DNA of 24,366 bases from Alcaligenaceae bacterium UBA6179 (GTDB lineage: Bacteria; Pseudomonadota; Gammaproteobacteria; Burkholderiales; Burkholderiaceae_B), in assembly GCA_002422175.1 (NCBI GenBank), contig DITR01000062.1, forward strand, positions 7,770-32,135. Reading direction: 5' to 3'. Under the pieces are notes generated by a model that saw only the letters and a program-made list of their open reading frames with translations, had not been told where the DNA came from and searched no databases. Positions 7,441 through 14,232 of this stretch are shown piece by piece. Both the position numbers and the translations under genes were made by a program. Numbering within the stretch: the stretch's first letter is position 1; each line of letters begins with the position of its first letter.

Positions 7441-8319
7441 TCAGGTCGGTTCTTCAATTTTTTTAAGTAAAGATTTGAGAGACTTTACTTGAGAAGCGGG
7501 TAAATATTTTTGTCTGAGCTTAATTAAAGCGGGGCCGAATTTCTCATGAATTGAATCACCCAATTCTTTGAATATTTCTGCAAAATATATTTCATGACGA
7601 ATAAGTGAATCAGCCATGTTTACGATGGGCCGATTTTTGGTATAAGACCCATAAGAACTTGTTCCGATTTCGGCCACTAAAGCTTCTTCGAAGTCTCGTG
7701 TAATCGTAATGAGCGTAGGTGCTATACCGACAGGTATACCATTGCCCTCGTGCAGATAAACCTTAGCATTCTTCCCAAAATCATAACGCTTCACGTCATT
7801 GCCAAACAAGATAATTAAAACTTCAACACCTCGTTTAGCTGCTTTTTGCAATGCATCGCAGTGTGGCTCTAACGTAGTGTCTGCTGCCTTGATCCAAAGA
7901 TGATTTGTTGCTGAATCAATCATCTTTCTAATTTGAATTTGTACAGAGTCACGATCATTTAATGACCAAACGAGGTCTTCTTGTGGCAGCGTTCCCACAT
8001 GGGTAAGACTTTCTTGTAACTTCTCACAACGCATCTGGGTAACGACGACCATTTGCTTAAAATATTTTTGCGGATCAATGGCAACATATTTTATTGGGTT
8101 TTCGGATACAGCTTGCACCGCACCCTTCTTGCGTAAATTCTCAAGAACGGTGTAGCAATTGGCTTTGGGTATGGTGGCGGCTTTACTTACTTCGTAAGCT
8201 GTTGCGTTGGGGTTAAGCAGCAATGCAAGATAAGTTTTTGCCTCATAGTCACTGAAACCAACATTTCGAAGATCTTTTAGAATCTCTTCGTGAAATGCCC
8301 TAGGGTTACTGGCTGCCAT
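7441..8319 (-). CDS. TrmB-family transcriptional regulator
   Basis: A 292-residue DNA-binding regulator. The N-terminal winged helix-turn-helix (residues 12-80) has the TrmB pattern: LRNVGFSDYEAKTYLALL, then ATAYEVSKAATIPKANCYTVLENLRKKGAV. The C-terminal half has a PLD-like ligand-binding domain (DSATNHLWIKAADTTLEPHCDALQKAAKRGVEVLIILFGN, about 137-176). TrmB regulators usually sense sugars or related metabolites and are most common in archaea. It lies 15 bp after the comA-like gene in the same direction; its GAGG ribosome site (8324-8327) is in that gap, so the two are almost certainly co-transcribed. As the only regulator in the island it is the natural candidate for binding the shared 17-bp element, which would include autoregulation. 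Confidence 0.85.
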   Translation of the reverse strand: MAASNPRAFHEEILKDLRNVGFSDYEAKTYLALLLNPNATAYEVSKAATIPKANCYTVLENLRKKGAVQAVSENPIKYVAIDPQKYFKQMVVVTQMRCEKLQESLTHVGTLPQEDLVWSLNDRDSVQIQIRKMIDSATNHLWIKAADTTLEPHCDALQKAAKRGVEVLIILFGNDVKRYDFGKNAKVYLHEGNGIPVGIAPTLITITRDFEEALVAEIGTSSYGSYTKNRPIVNMADSLIRHEIYFAEIFKELGDSIHEKFGPALIKLRQKYLPASQVKSLKSLLKKIEEPT

Positions 8320-8334
8320 TGTGCCTCACACTTT

Positions 8335-9156
8335 TTATGTTGTAGATAATATTGAATAATTCACGGCACGCCCAATGCCATATCTAAAGCCTTGTAGTCG
8401 AAGTACTTGATCTGCACTGATATTAGCAAGATTAACATTTCTTCCGAACTTTTCTAATAAGGCAACGTGACCTTTTGGAAATGTGTAAGGGTCAGCTTCG
8501 ATAAATACTTGATTAAACCAACTGCTATTAAGAATCTGCTCAAGAATAGCAGGGTCATGGGCAGTTGCAAAATCAATTTCAGATTGCTCAATAATTGTGT
8601 GTTCAACACCAATATTATTGTTGCTTAAGATAATTAATTCAAGAGCATCAACGCTAATGGGTTCAACAGGGTTTTTGCGTCCAAACTCGTAAATAACGCC
8701 AAAACCTGCATTTTTAAGTTTATCAATATATTTCTGGCGCTGATCATCAGTGAGTTCAAGGTAATTTTCTGATACTTCTAATTGCGGCATACCAATTTTT
8801 TTTAAATGTCGAATGTAACCATCAACCTCATTTTTCAGACAAGCATACTCAAAAAGAATTCCTCCGGCGTAGGGAATAATGTTTGCGTCTTTATAGGTTT
8901 GAATAATACGTGTGACAGCTGCCTCAGGTAACAATAATGCATTCATCGCATAAATTTTTGCAAAATCAATGTATTCAGAAGTGCACGTTAAATAATCTGC
9001 CAACGCGTTTGGTGAAGTCCACCCAAATGTATCGGGCCCAAAATCTATGACTGAAGTCATGCCTGTTTCACGGGGTTTTGTTGGGCGAAGGCCATCTTCG
9101 AAGCTTAGCTTTCCAGTGTAATTTTTACCTGAAGACGCATAGTTTTCTTTAGTCAT
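8335..9156 (-). CDS. ComA-like (phosphosulfolactate synthase family) TIM-barrel protein
   Basis: A 273-residue protein of the ComA family, whose archaeal member adds sulfite to phosphoenolpyruvate in coenzyme M synthesis; plant HSA32 is a non-CoM relative. Family landmarks seen: TSVIDFGP (34-41), YIDFAK (62-67), GGILFEYA (98-105), EVSEN (127-131), EFGRK (157-161) and FGRNVNLANI (237-246). Against my recollection of Methanocaldococcus ComA, several active-site segments differ: FGWGTS after YIDF.K is replaced by IYAMNA, PGG by AGG, EISDG by EVSEN, and EGRESG by EQSEID. The scaffold and the Lys/Glu positions are kept but the substrate loops are not. No comB, comC or comDE is nearby. Inference: a lyase or synthase acting on a different enol or unsaturated acid, perhaps still handling sulfite. 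Confidence 0.82.
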   Translation of the reverse strand: MTKENYASSGKNYTGKLSFEDGLRPTKPRETGMTSVIDFGPDTFGWTSPNALADYLTCTSEYIDFAKIYAMNALLLPEAAVTRIIQTYKDANIIPYAGGILFEYACLKNEVDGYIRHLKKIGMPQLEVSENYLELTDDQRQKYIDKLKNAGFGVIYEFGRKNPVEPISVDALELIILSNNNIGVEHTIIEQSEIDFATAHDPAILEQILNSSWFNQVFIEADPYTFPKGHVALLEKFGRNVNLANISADQVLRLQGFRYGIGRAVNYSILSTT

Positions 9157-9166
9157 ATCGATTCCA

Positions 9167-9204
9167 TTGACAAATAGTTTTAACGTGGTAGCATTTTAAA
9201 CTAC
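9167..9204. promoter_or_regulatory. Divergent promoter/operator between comA-like gene and prpF-like gene
   Basis: On the plus strand TTGACA (9167-9172) is followed after 16 bp by TAGCAT (9189-9194), the same geometry as before tcuB. The -10 lies in the 17-mer GTAGCATTTTAAACTAC (9188-9204), the most symmetric copy together with the one upstream of the MmgE/PrpD gene (GTAG-N9-CTAC). Its location between divergent units means one bound protein could control both prpF and comA-trmB. Confidence 0.65.
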
Positions 9205-9225
9205 TTCCAACAAAAAGAGGATGCT

Positions 9226-10506
9226 ATGTCATCAATGCATCTCAAGGAGACAAACGTGAATAAACCCGGCCTAGACAGCTTTATTACACCCTTATCTCAA
9301 CAGTTATTGCCCTTGGTTATTACTGAAGACTCACAGCAAATCGCTATACCCTGTTTGTTTATGCGTGGTGGATCAAGCCGAGGTGGTTTTTTTCTCGCTT
9401 CTGATCTTCCAAGCGACCCAGTCGAGCGTGATGCAGTCTTGCTTGCAGCCTATGGCTCACCAGATGTTCGACAAATTGATGGCATCGGTGGTGCAGACCC
9501 TCTAACCAGCAAAGCAGCCATCGTCTCTCGCTCTGAACGAGAGGATGCAGATTTAGAGTACACATTTTGTCAAATCGATCTCGCCCGTGCAAAAGTCTCT
9601 ACGGGGGGCAATTGCGGCAACATGCTAGCTGCAGTGGGTCCATTCGGTGTTTTGCGTGGCCTGATTAAATCTGTAGATGGGCAAAACTGTGTTCGCATTT
9701 TTACGACCAACACTGGGCAAATCGTTCAAGCGTGTTTCGAGGTTAAGGGGGGCGCACCCTGCGTAGATGGCTCAACGGTGGTGCCTGGTGTGCCGGGCAG
9801 TGGCGCCATGATTGCAATTGATTTTGGCGATTGCGCCGGATCTGTCTCTGGAAAGCTTCTTCCAACCGGAAATGCAACTGATACCATTACTGTTGATGGT
9901 AGAGAGGTAAACGTTTCACTTATTGATGCCGCAACACCCTTTGTGTTTGTGAATGCTCAAGACATAGATGGCGATGCAAGTGCAAGCCCAGAGTCTATCG
10001 AAGCTGACAAAATATTGATGAATCGTTTAGAACACATTCGTGGGTGGGCAGCAACGGTTCTGGGAATTGTTGATAGGCCAGAAGATGCCGTTACCGTGAG
10101 CCCGAATATGCCTCGGGTGATCATGATTTCTAAACCGATGAGTTACTCAAGCAACATGATAAGCACAGATGCTGCTGAGATGGATCTCACCGTCAGACAG
10201 ATTGCTATGCAAAAACCGCACAAAGCGCTAGCTGTCACAGGTGCTGTTTGTACAGCGGTGGCCTGTCAAACACCCGGATCAATTGTCGCTCAGCAACTTG
10301 GCGTCATTTCTGACGGTATCATCCGTCTAGGCCATCCATCAGGTGTATTGTCTGTTAGTTCGCATGTTGAAACCGTCAACGGTGAATTAAAGATTCATAG
10401 AGCGGCTGTAAACCGAACAGCACGTTTAATTATGGCAGGAATAATATTTGTTACTCGCTCTAAGTTGCTTAGCATAAAAAAATTGCTTTCAACATCAACG
10501 CAATAA
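9226..10506 (+). CDS. PrpF-family isomerase
   Basis: A 426-residue protein (416 from the later start) of the PrpF family, diaminopimelate-epimerase fold. Members shift double bonds in unsaturated polycarboxylates: 2-methylaconitate isomerase PrpF, methylitaconate delta-isomerase, 4-oxalomesaconate tautomerase. Visible are the N-terminal CLFMRGGSSRGGFF (43-56), the first catalytic cysteine Cys130 in STGGNCGN, and the second, Cys342, in TGAVCTA. Both acid/base cysteines are present, so it should be active. Two starts are possible: ATG 9226 with AGAGG at 9216-9220, or GTG 9256 with a stronger AAGGAGA at 9244-9250. No acnD or prpB/C lies nearby, so a methylcitrate-cycle role is unlikely. Product of TcuA is a plausible substrate (inference). 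Confidence 0.87.
   Translation: MSSMHLKETNVNKPGLDSFITPLSQQLLPLVITEDSQQIAIPCLFMRGGSSRGGFFLASDLPSDPVERDAVLLAAYGSPDVRQIDGIGGADPLTSKAAIVSRSEREDADLEYTFCQIDLARAKVSTGGNCGNMLAAVGPFGVLRGLIKSVDGQNCVRIFTTNTGQIVQACFEVKGGAPCVDGSTVVPGVPGSGAMIAIDFGDCAGSVSGKLLPTGNATDTITVDGREVNVSLIDAATPFVFVNAQDIDGDASASPESIEADKILMNRLEHIRGWAATVLGIVDRPEDAVTVSPNMPRVIMISKPMSYSSNMISTDAAEMDLTVRQIAMQKPHKALAVTGAVCTAVACQTPGSIVAQQLGVISDGIIRLGHPSGVLSVSSHVETVNGELKIHRAAVNRTARLIMAGIIFVTRSKLLSIKKLLSTSTQ
9244..9258 (+). promoter_or_regulatory. Strong internal ribosome binding site with GTG start in the prpF-like gene
   Basis: AAGGAGA (9244-9250) is followed after five bases by GTG (9256-9258), in frame with the ATG at 9226. The region encoded between the two starts (MSSMHLKETN) is not part of the conserved fold. 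The true translation start may therefore be 9256. Confidence 0.5.
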
Positions 10507-10548
10507 AAGTTAGGGAAATCCCGTGGTAGTAGGAATCTGTGTTATTTG

Positions 10549-10565
10549 GTAGCATTAACTGAAAC
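10549..10565 (+). promoter_or_regulatory. 17-bp operator-like element upstream of the ABC transporter operon
   Basis: GTAGCATTAACTGAAAC aligns with the other three elements at GTAGYATT and the final A-C. It is 57 bp before the substrate-binding protein gene. No convincing TTGACA is found at the spacing used upstream of tcuB and prpF, so the promoter may be weaker or activator-dependent. An additional half site GTAGTAGGAAT begins at 10526. Confidence 0.55.
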
Positions 10566-10621
10566 CTCCAAATCAAAAGACTAAAAAGTCTTCCGATAAA
10601 TTTTTTAATGAGACAAAAAAA

Positions 10622-11605
10622 ATGAAAAAAATTGCCAGTAAATTATTGGGCATCATTGCAACGACAGCATGCATGGTGATTTCTAGCCCTGCTTTGGCCG
10701 AAGATACAATTAGGCTCGGCCTTCAATCGGTTCCTACAGATGTGCTTTACAGCGCCAAAGACTGGGGAAAGCCTTTTGGACTAAAAACTGAAATTTCAAA
10801 TTTTAGTTCTGCTGGCGATTCACTTAAAGCTTTTCTAGCCGGTCGTGTAGATGTTGTGTCAGGGGGGGCAGCGCGACTAGTAACCATGGCAGCGATGCAG
10901 CCAGAGCAATTTTTTATCGTTGCCGCTAACCAATATGGCGGTGATCGTTACGGTTTGATGGTGGCCCCTAATGCAACTTACGTCACCATTGAAGATTTAA
11001 AAGGTAAAAAAATTGGCGTTGTCACGGGCTCTGGTGCTCATGGCACATTGATGCTTTATCTATCAAATAAGAAGATTGACCCGAACGAATTTCAATTCGT
11101 AAACATGAAAGTTTCAGATATCGCTGCAGCTGTTAATCGTGGTGTGATTGACGCAGGCCTTGCCTGGGAACCACAGGTGGCCATTTCTGAAGTGGGTGGA
11201 ACAACTAAACGAATTCTTTCCATGAAAGGCGTTAGCGAAAGTCCAAACTTCATTTTGGTAAGCCGAGAGTATGCAAAATCAAACCCTGAAGGGCTTATCA
11301 AGTACATCGCTTCGCTCATGGCAATGTCTGATTTTATCGCTAAAGAACCTGCTGAAGCAGGCATGCTAATTGCGAGTGAAATCAACAAGTCAGGTATTGA
11401 AATGAACCCTAAAGCGATGGCACTTGCTGTGTCGCGGGTAATAGTTGATCCGAAAATTGAAGATCGTCTCATTAGTGAATTACCACCCATCGCTGAACCG
11501 ATGATTGCAACGGGCAGAATTAAATCTATGCCAGACTTTAAGGCTTTGGTTAATACATCGTTTTATGACAAGGCCGCTTTACTATATAAATCTAAAGCAC
11601 AGTAG
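10622..11605 (+). CDS. NitT/TauT-type ABC transporter substrate-binding protein
   Basis: A 327-residue periplasmic binding protein of the NMT1/TauA/SsuA group. The signal peptide is clear: basic MKKIASK, a hydrophobic core, and cleavage after SSPALA at residue 26. The mature part shows family features: IRLGLQSVPTDVLYSAKDWG at the N-terminus, FLAGRVDVVSGG near 70-81, and KGKKIGVVTGSGAH near 126-139 at the hinge. Members bind sulfonates, nitrate, aromatic or other small acids and pyrimidine precursors; the ligand cannot be read here. It heads a four-gene operon (11 bp to the first permease gene), so the system is a complete importer. Genetic context suggests an organic polyacid or sulfonate (inference). 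Confidence 0.88.
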   Translation: MKKIASKLLGIIATTACMVISSPALAEDTIRLGLQSVPTDVLYSAKDWGKPFGLKTEISNFSSAGDSLKAFLAGRVDVVSGGAARLVTMAAMQPEQFFIVAANQYGGDRYGLMVAPNATYVTIEDLKGKKIGVVTGSGAHGTLMLYLSNKKIDPNEFQFVNMKVSDIAAAVNRGVIDAGLAWEPQVAISEVGGTTKRILSMKGVSESPNFILVSREYAKSNPEGLIKYIASLMAMSDFIAKEPAEAGMLIASEINKSGIEMNPKAMALAVSRVIVDPKIEDRLISELPPIAEPMIATGRIKSMPDFKALVNTSFYDKAALLYKSKAQ

Positions 11606-11616
11606 GGAGCCTTTAG

Positions 11617-12489
11617 ATGAAATCATTGGATATAACGGTAGCCCTAGAGGGGCCAGAGATTAAAGTTAAAAAGAAAACTGGTCCTTCTACTCGATCCGGT
11701 ATGGCTGCTGTGCGTTTCTTTATCCCGATCATTAGCTTTCTTGTGATATGGGAACTTGCTGTTAAAGCGGGTTTTATTGAGTCGAGTATTTTTCCTTCGC
11801 CTTCAATGATTGCCTCACGCGCAGTTGAGCTGTTGTTTTCAACCGGCCCTAGCAAAGGTATGCTTGCCAACAATATCATGACTAGTCTTTATCGTGCGCT
11901 GATTGCATTTGTGTTGAGTTTAATTATTGCGATACCTCTCGGTTTTGCACTAGGCATTAGCCCCAAAAGCTATAAGTGGCTGAGTCCGATTCTGAGTGTG
12001 ATGCTTCCATTGCCCGCAGTAGCTTGGACACCCATCCTGTTGGTGGTTTTTGGGCAAGGCGACAAAACTATTATCATTGTTTGCTTCTTAGGCGCTTTCT
12101 TTCCGGTGCTTTATGCCACGATTCAAGGTGTACGCTCTGTAAATAAGCAGTCTGTATGGGTTCTTCGAAGTATGGGTGGTCAACACAGTCAGGTATTTTT
12201 TAAAGTCTTATTGCCAGCATCATTACCTATTTTGATTTCGGGGCTTAAGCTCGGTATGGCCCATTCTTGGCGCACACTTGTCGCCGCTGAAATGTTAGCC
12301 GCTCTAGGAGCAGGGTTAGGCTACATGATTTTTGCCGCGCGAAGTTACATGGACGTTACAACCATGTTTGTCGGTATTGCATTTTTAGCGATTATAGGAA
12401 TGGCAATAGAGTACGGACTTTTCGGAACACTTGAAAAAATGACGATACGTAAGTGGCATGGCAGATCTAAAATGGGTGCAGGTCAATGA
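11617..12489 (+). CDS. ABC transporter permease 1 (NitT/TauT type)
   Basis: A 290-residue inner-membrane permease of the BPD_transp_1 superfamily, TauC/SsuC branch. It has a roughly 30-residue cytoplasmic N-terminus, then hydrophobic segments starting near residue 32, and the ATPase-coupling EAA-like loop near 187-222 (SMGGQHSQVFFKVLLPASLPILISGLKLGMA). The PLPAVAWTPILL segment (about 131-142) is typical of the group. The next permease starts in its stop codon (ATGA overlap at 12486-12489), indicating translational coupling. Confidence 0.9.
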   Translation: MKSLDITVALEGPEIKVKKKTGPSTRSGMAAVRFFIPIISFLVIWELAVKAGFIESSIFPSPSMIASRAVELLFSTGPSKGMLANNIMTSLYRALIAFVLSLIIAIPLGFALGISPKSYKWLSPILSVMLPLPAVAWTPILLVVFGQGDKTIIIVCFLGAFFPVLYATIQGVRSVNKQSVWVLRSMGGQHSQVFFKVLLPASLPILISGLKLGMAHSWRTLVAAEMLAALGAGLGYMIFAARSYMDVTTMFVGIAFLAIIGMAIEYGLFGTLEKMTIRKWHGRSKMGAGQ

Positions 12490-13316
12490 GTAACGCAATC
12501 GCACAAGAATTAAAGTCATCGACTACCTCAAATTCTTTTTTTGACCGATTCATGGTTCCTCTGATAGCGCTTGGTCTTCCTCTTTTGATGTGGGAAGTGC
12601 TCTCTCGTGGTGGGTTTATCAGTACCTTTCTATTTCCAGCACCGACTGAAATTATCGGTACCCTATGGAGCCAGAGAGGTTGGGATGATTCGCACAAATC
12701 TCTTTATGGCCACGTGTATTCAAGTTTAATGAGGCTCTTAATTGGTTTGGGTTTGGCGACTGTTTTAGGAACTATTATTGGAATACTTATAGGTCTGACT
12801 CATTGGGGTCGCTTTATATTTCAACCTATTATCAGTCTGTTTATGCCGGTACCAACCCTTGCCTGGACACCCATTCTTTTGCTGTTAATTGGAATTGATA
12901 ATAAAACAACCATTCTTATTGTTTTTATTGCTGCTAGCTTTGAAGTGATTCTTACCGTTGTTGCGGGTATTGAGAACATGAATGTCAAGCAATTCTGGGT
13001 AGCTCGCTCAATGGGTGCGAGCAAATTTCAGATTTTTTATAAAGTAATTATTCCAGGCATTTTTCCCTACTTAATAACAGGTGTGAAACTTGGTAGTGGT
13101 TATGCCTGGCGAGCGCTGATTGCAGCAGAAATGCTTGCTGCGAGTTCTTTTGGTCTAGGGTTCATGATTTTTGAGGCATCTGAATACATGGATATGAAAA
13201 CGATTTATGGTGGTTTGTTTCTTATCGCCATTCTTGGTTACTTCATTGAGAATGTTCTATTAGGACGCCTTGAAAAAAATACCGTTGGTAAATGGGGCGT
13301 TCAAGTAGAGCGCTAA
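12486..13316 (+). CDS. ABC transporter permease 2 (NitT/TauT type)
   Basis: A 276-residue permease paralogous to the preceding one. It repeats its landmarks: MPVPTLAWTPILLLL near 118-132 and the coupling loop SMGASKFQIFYKVIIPGIFPYLITGVKLGSGYAWR near 176-210. The two proteins are clearly related but not near-identical, so they probably form a heterodimer; TauT/SsuC systems usually have a single permease gene that homodimerises. It overlaps the previous gene by four bases and ends 22 bp before the ATPase gene. Confidence 0.9.
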   Translation: MSNAIAQELKSSTTSNSFFDRFMVPLIALGLPLLMWEVLSRGGFISTFLFPAPTEIIGTLWSQRGWDDSHKSLYGHVYSSLMRLLIGLGLATVLGTIIGILIGLTHWGRFIFQPIISLFMPVPTLAWTPILLLLIGIDNKTTILIVFIAASFEVILTVVAGIENMNVKQFWVARSMGASKFQIFYKVIIPGIFPYLITGVKLGSGYAWRALIAAEMLAASSFGLGFMIFEASEYMDMKTIYGGLFLIAILGYFIENVLLGRLEKNTVGKWGVQVER

Positions 13317-13338
13317 TAAATTCGGAGACTATAAAAAA

Positions 13339-14124
13339 ATGAGTAACCCTGTAGCAAAAATCGTTTCGAAGAATGTACGTATGCAATTCAATGATGTGTT
13401 GGCGATTGAAAATGCAACGTGCACCATAAATGAGCGTGAATTCGTCGCCATCATCGGCCCTAGTGGGTGCGGAAAATCGACATTTTTATATATGATCGCT
13501 GGTTTTGAAAAAGCGACTGATGGTTTAATTACGATTGATGGAAAACCGATTGATGGACCAGGTCCCAACCGCGGCATAGTGTTCCAAGATTTTGTGCTTT
13601 TCCCTTGGCGTACTGTCATGGAGAACATTACGCTTGGTCTTGAGATACAAAATGTTCCTAAAGACGAAGCTAAAAAGCGTGCCCAGAAATGGATCAGATT
13701 GACTGGTCTTTCAGGCTTCGAAAACGCTTACCCCGCAACATTGTCCGGTGGTATGAAGCAACGTGTTGCCATTGCACGTGCTCTAACATATGACCCAGAA
13801 ATTATTTTGCTTGATGAGCCATTCGGTGCGCTTGATGTTCAAACAAAAAATTATATGATCAAAGATTTACAGAACCTTTGGGCTGAAGCCAATAAGACCA
13901 TCATCATGGTGACACATAGCGTGATGGAAGCTGTTCTTTTGGCTGACCGTGTGTTGATTTTTGGTGCGAGACCTTCCTCTATTATTGCCAATATAAAAAT
14001 TGATGTTCCTCATCCACGCACACTGTCGAATCCAAATTTGAAAGAATACGAACATGAGGTCACAAGAATTCTGTCAGCCGAAGTCGATAAGTCAATGAGT
14101 CTAGAGCGAAACGTATTAGCCTAA
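13339..14124 (+). CDS. ABC transporter ATP-binding protein (NitT/TauT type)
   Basis: A 261-residue ATPase that powers the importer from the cytoplasmic face. Walker A GPSGCGKST (40-48), Q-loop VFQDFVLFPW (81-90), signature LSGGMKQR (135-142), Walker B IILLDEPFGALD (155-166) and the switch His193 are all intact. VLFPWRTVMENI is typical of the TauB/SsuB/NrtD branch. It has only one nucleotide-binding domain, and the single gene would supply both subunits. GGAG at 13323-13326 is its probable ribosome site. It is the last gene of the operon, followed by a strong bidirectional terminator. Confidence 0.92.
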   Translation: MSNPVAKIVSKNVRMQFNDVLAIENATCTINEREFVAIIGPSGCGKSTFLYMIAGFEKATDGLITIDGKPIDGPGPNRGIVFQDFVLFPWRTVMENITLGLEIQNVPKDEAKKRAQKWIRLTGLSGFENAYPATLSGGMKQRVAIARALTYDPEIILLDEPFGALDVQTKNYMIKDLQNLWAEANKTIIMVTHSVMEAVLLADRVLIFGARPSSIIANIKIDVPHPRTLSNPNLKEYEHEVTRILSAEVDKSMSLERNVLA

Positions 14125-14168
14125 TTTTTTGACAGGTTATTTAAATTTCACTATGAAATTTGCCAAAA

Positions 14169-14200
14169 AAAATGACACAAGCCAAAGCTTGTGTCATTTT
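14169..14200. terminator. Bidirectional terminator between the ABC operon and the MmgE/PrpD gene
   Basis: A perfect 14-bp stem AAAATGACACAAGC (14169-14182) / GCTTGTGTCATTTT (14187-14200) with a CAAA loop is flanked by an A-run on the left and a T-run on the right. It can therefore terminate transcription in both directions between two convergent units. Confidence 0.9.
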
Positions 14201-14232
14201 AAGGTTAGCTCTTTTCTTAACGGGCTAACTAA

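Noticed and set aside
8335..9156. Annotating the ComA-like gene as a coenzyme M biosynthesis enzyme
   Set aside because: No comB, comC, comDE or bacterial CoM-cluster genes are present and the substrate loops differ from ComA.
10513..10522. GGGAAATCCC palindrome after the prpF-like gene as a terminator
   Set aside because: Only four-base arms and no T-run; too weak to call.
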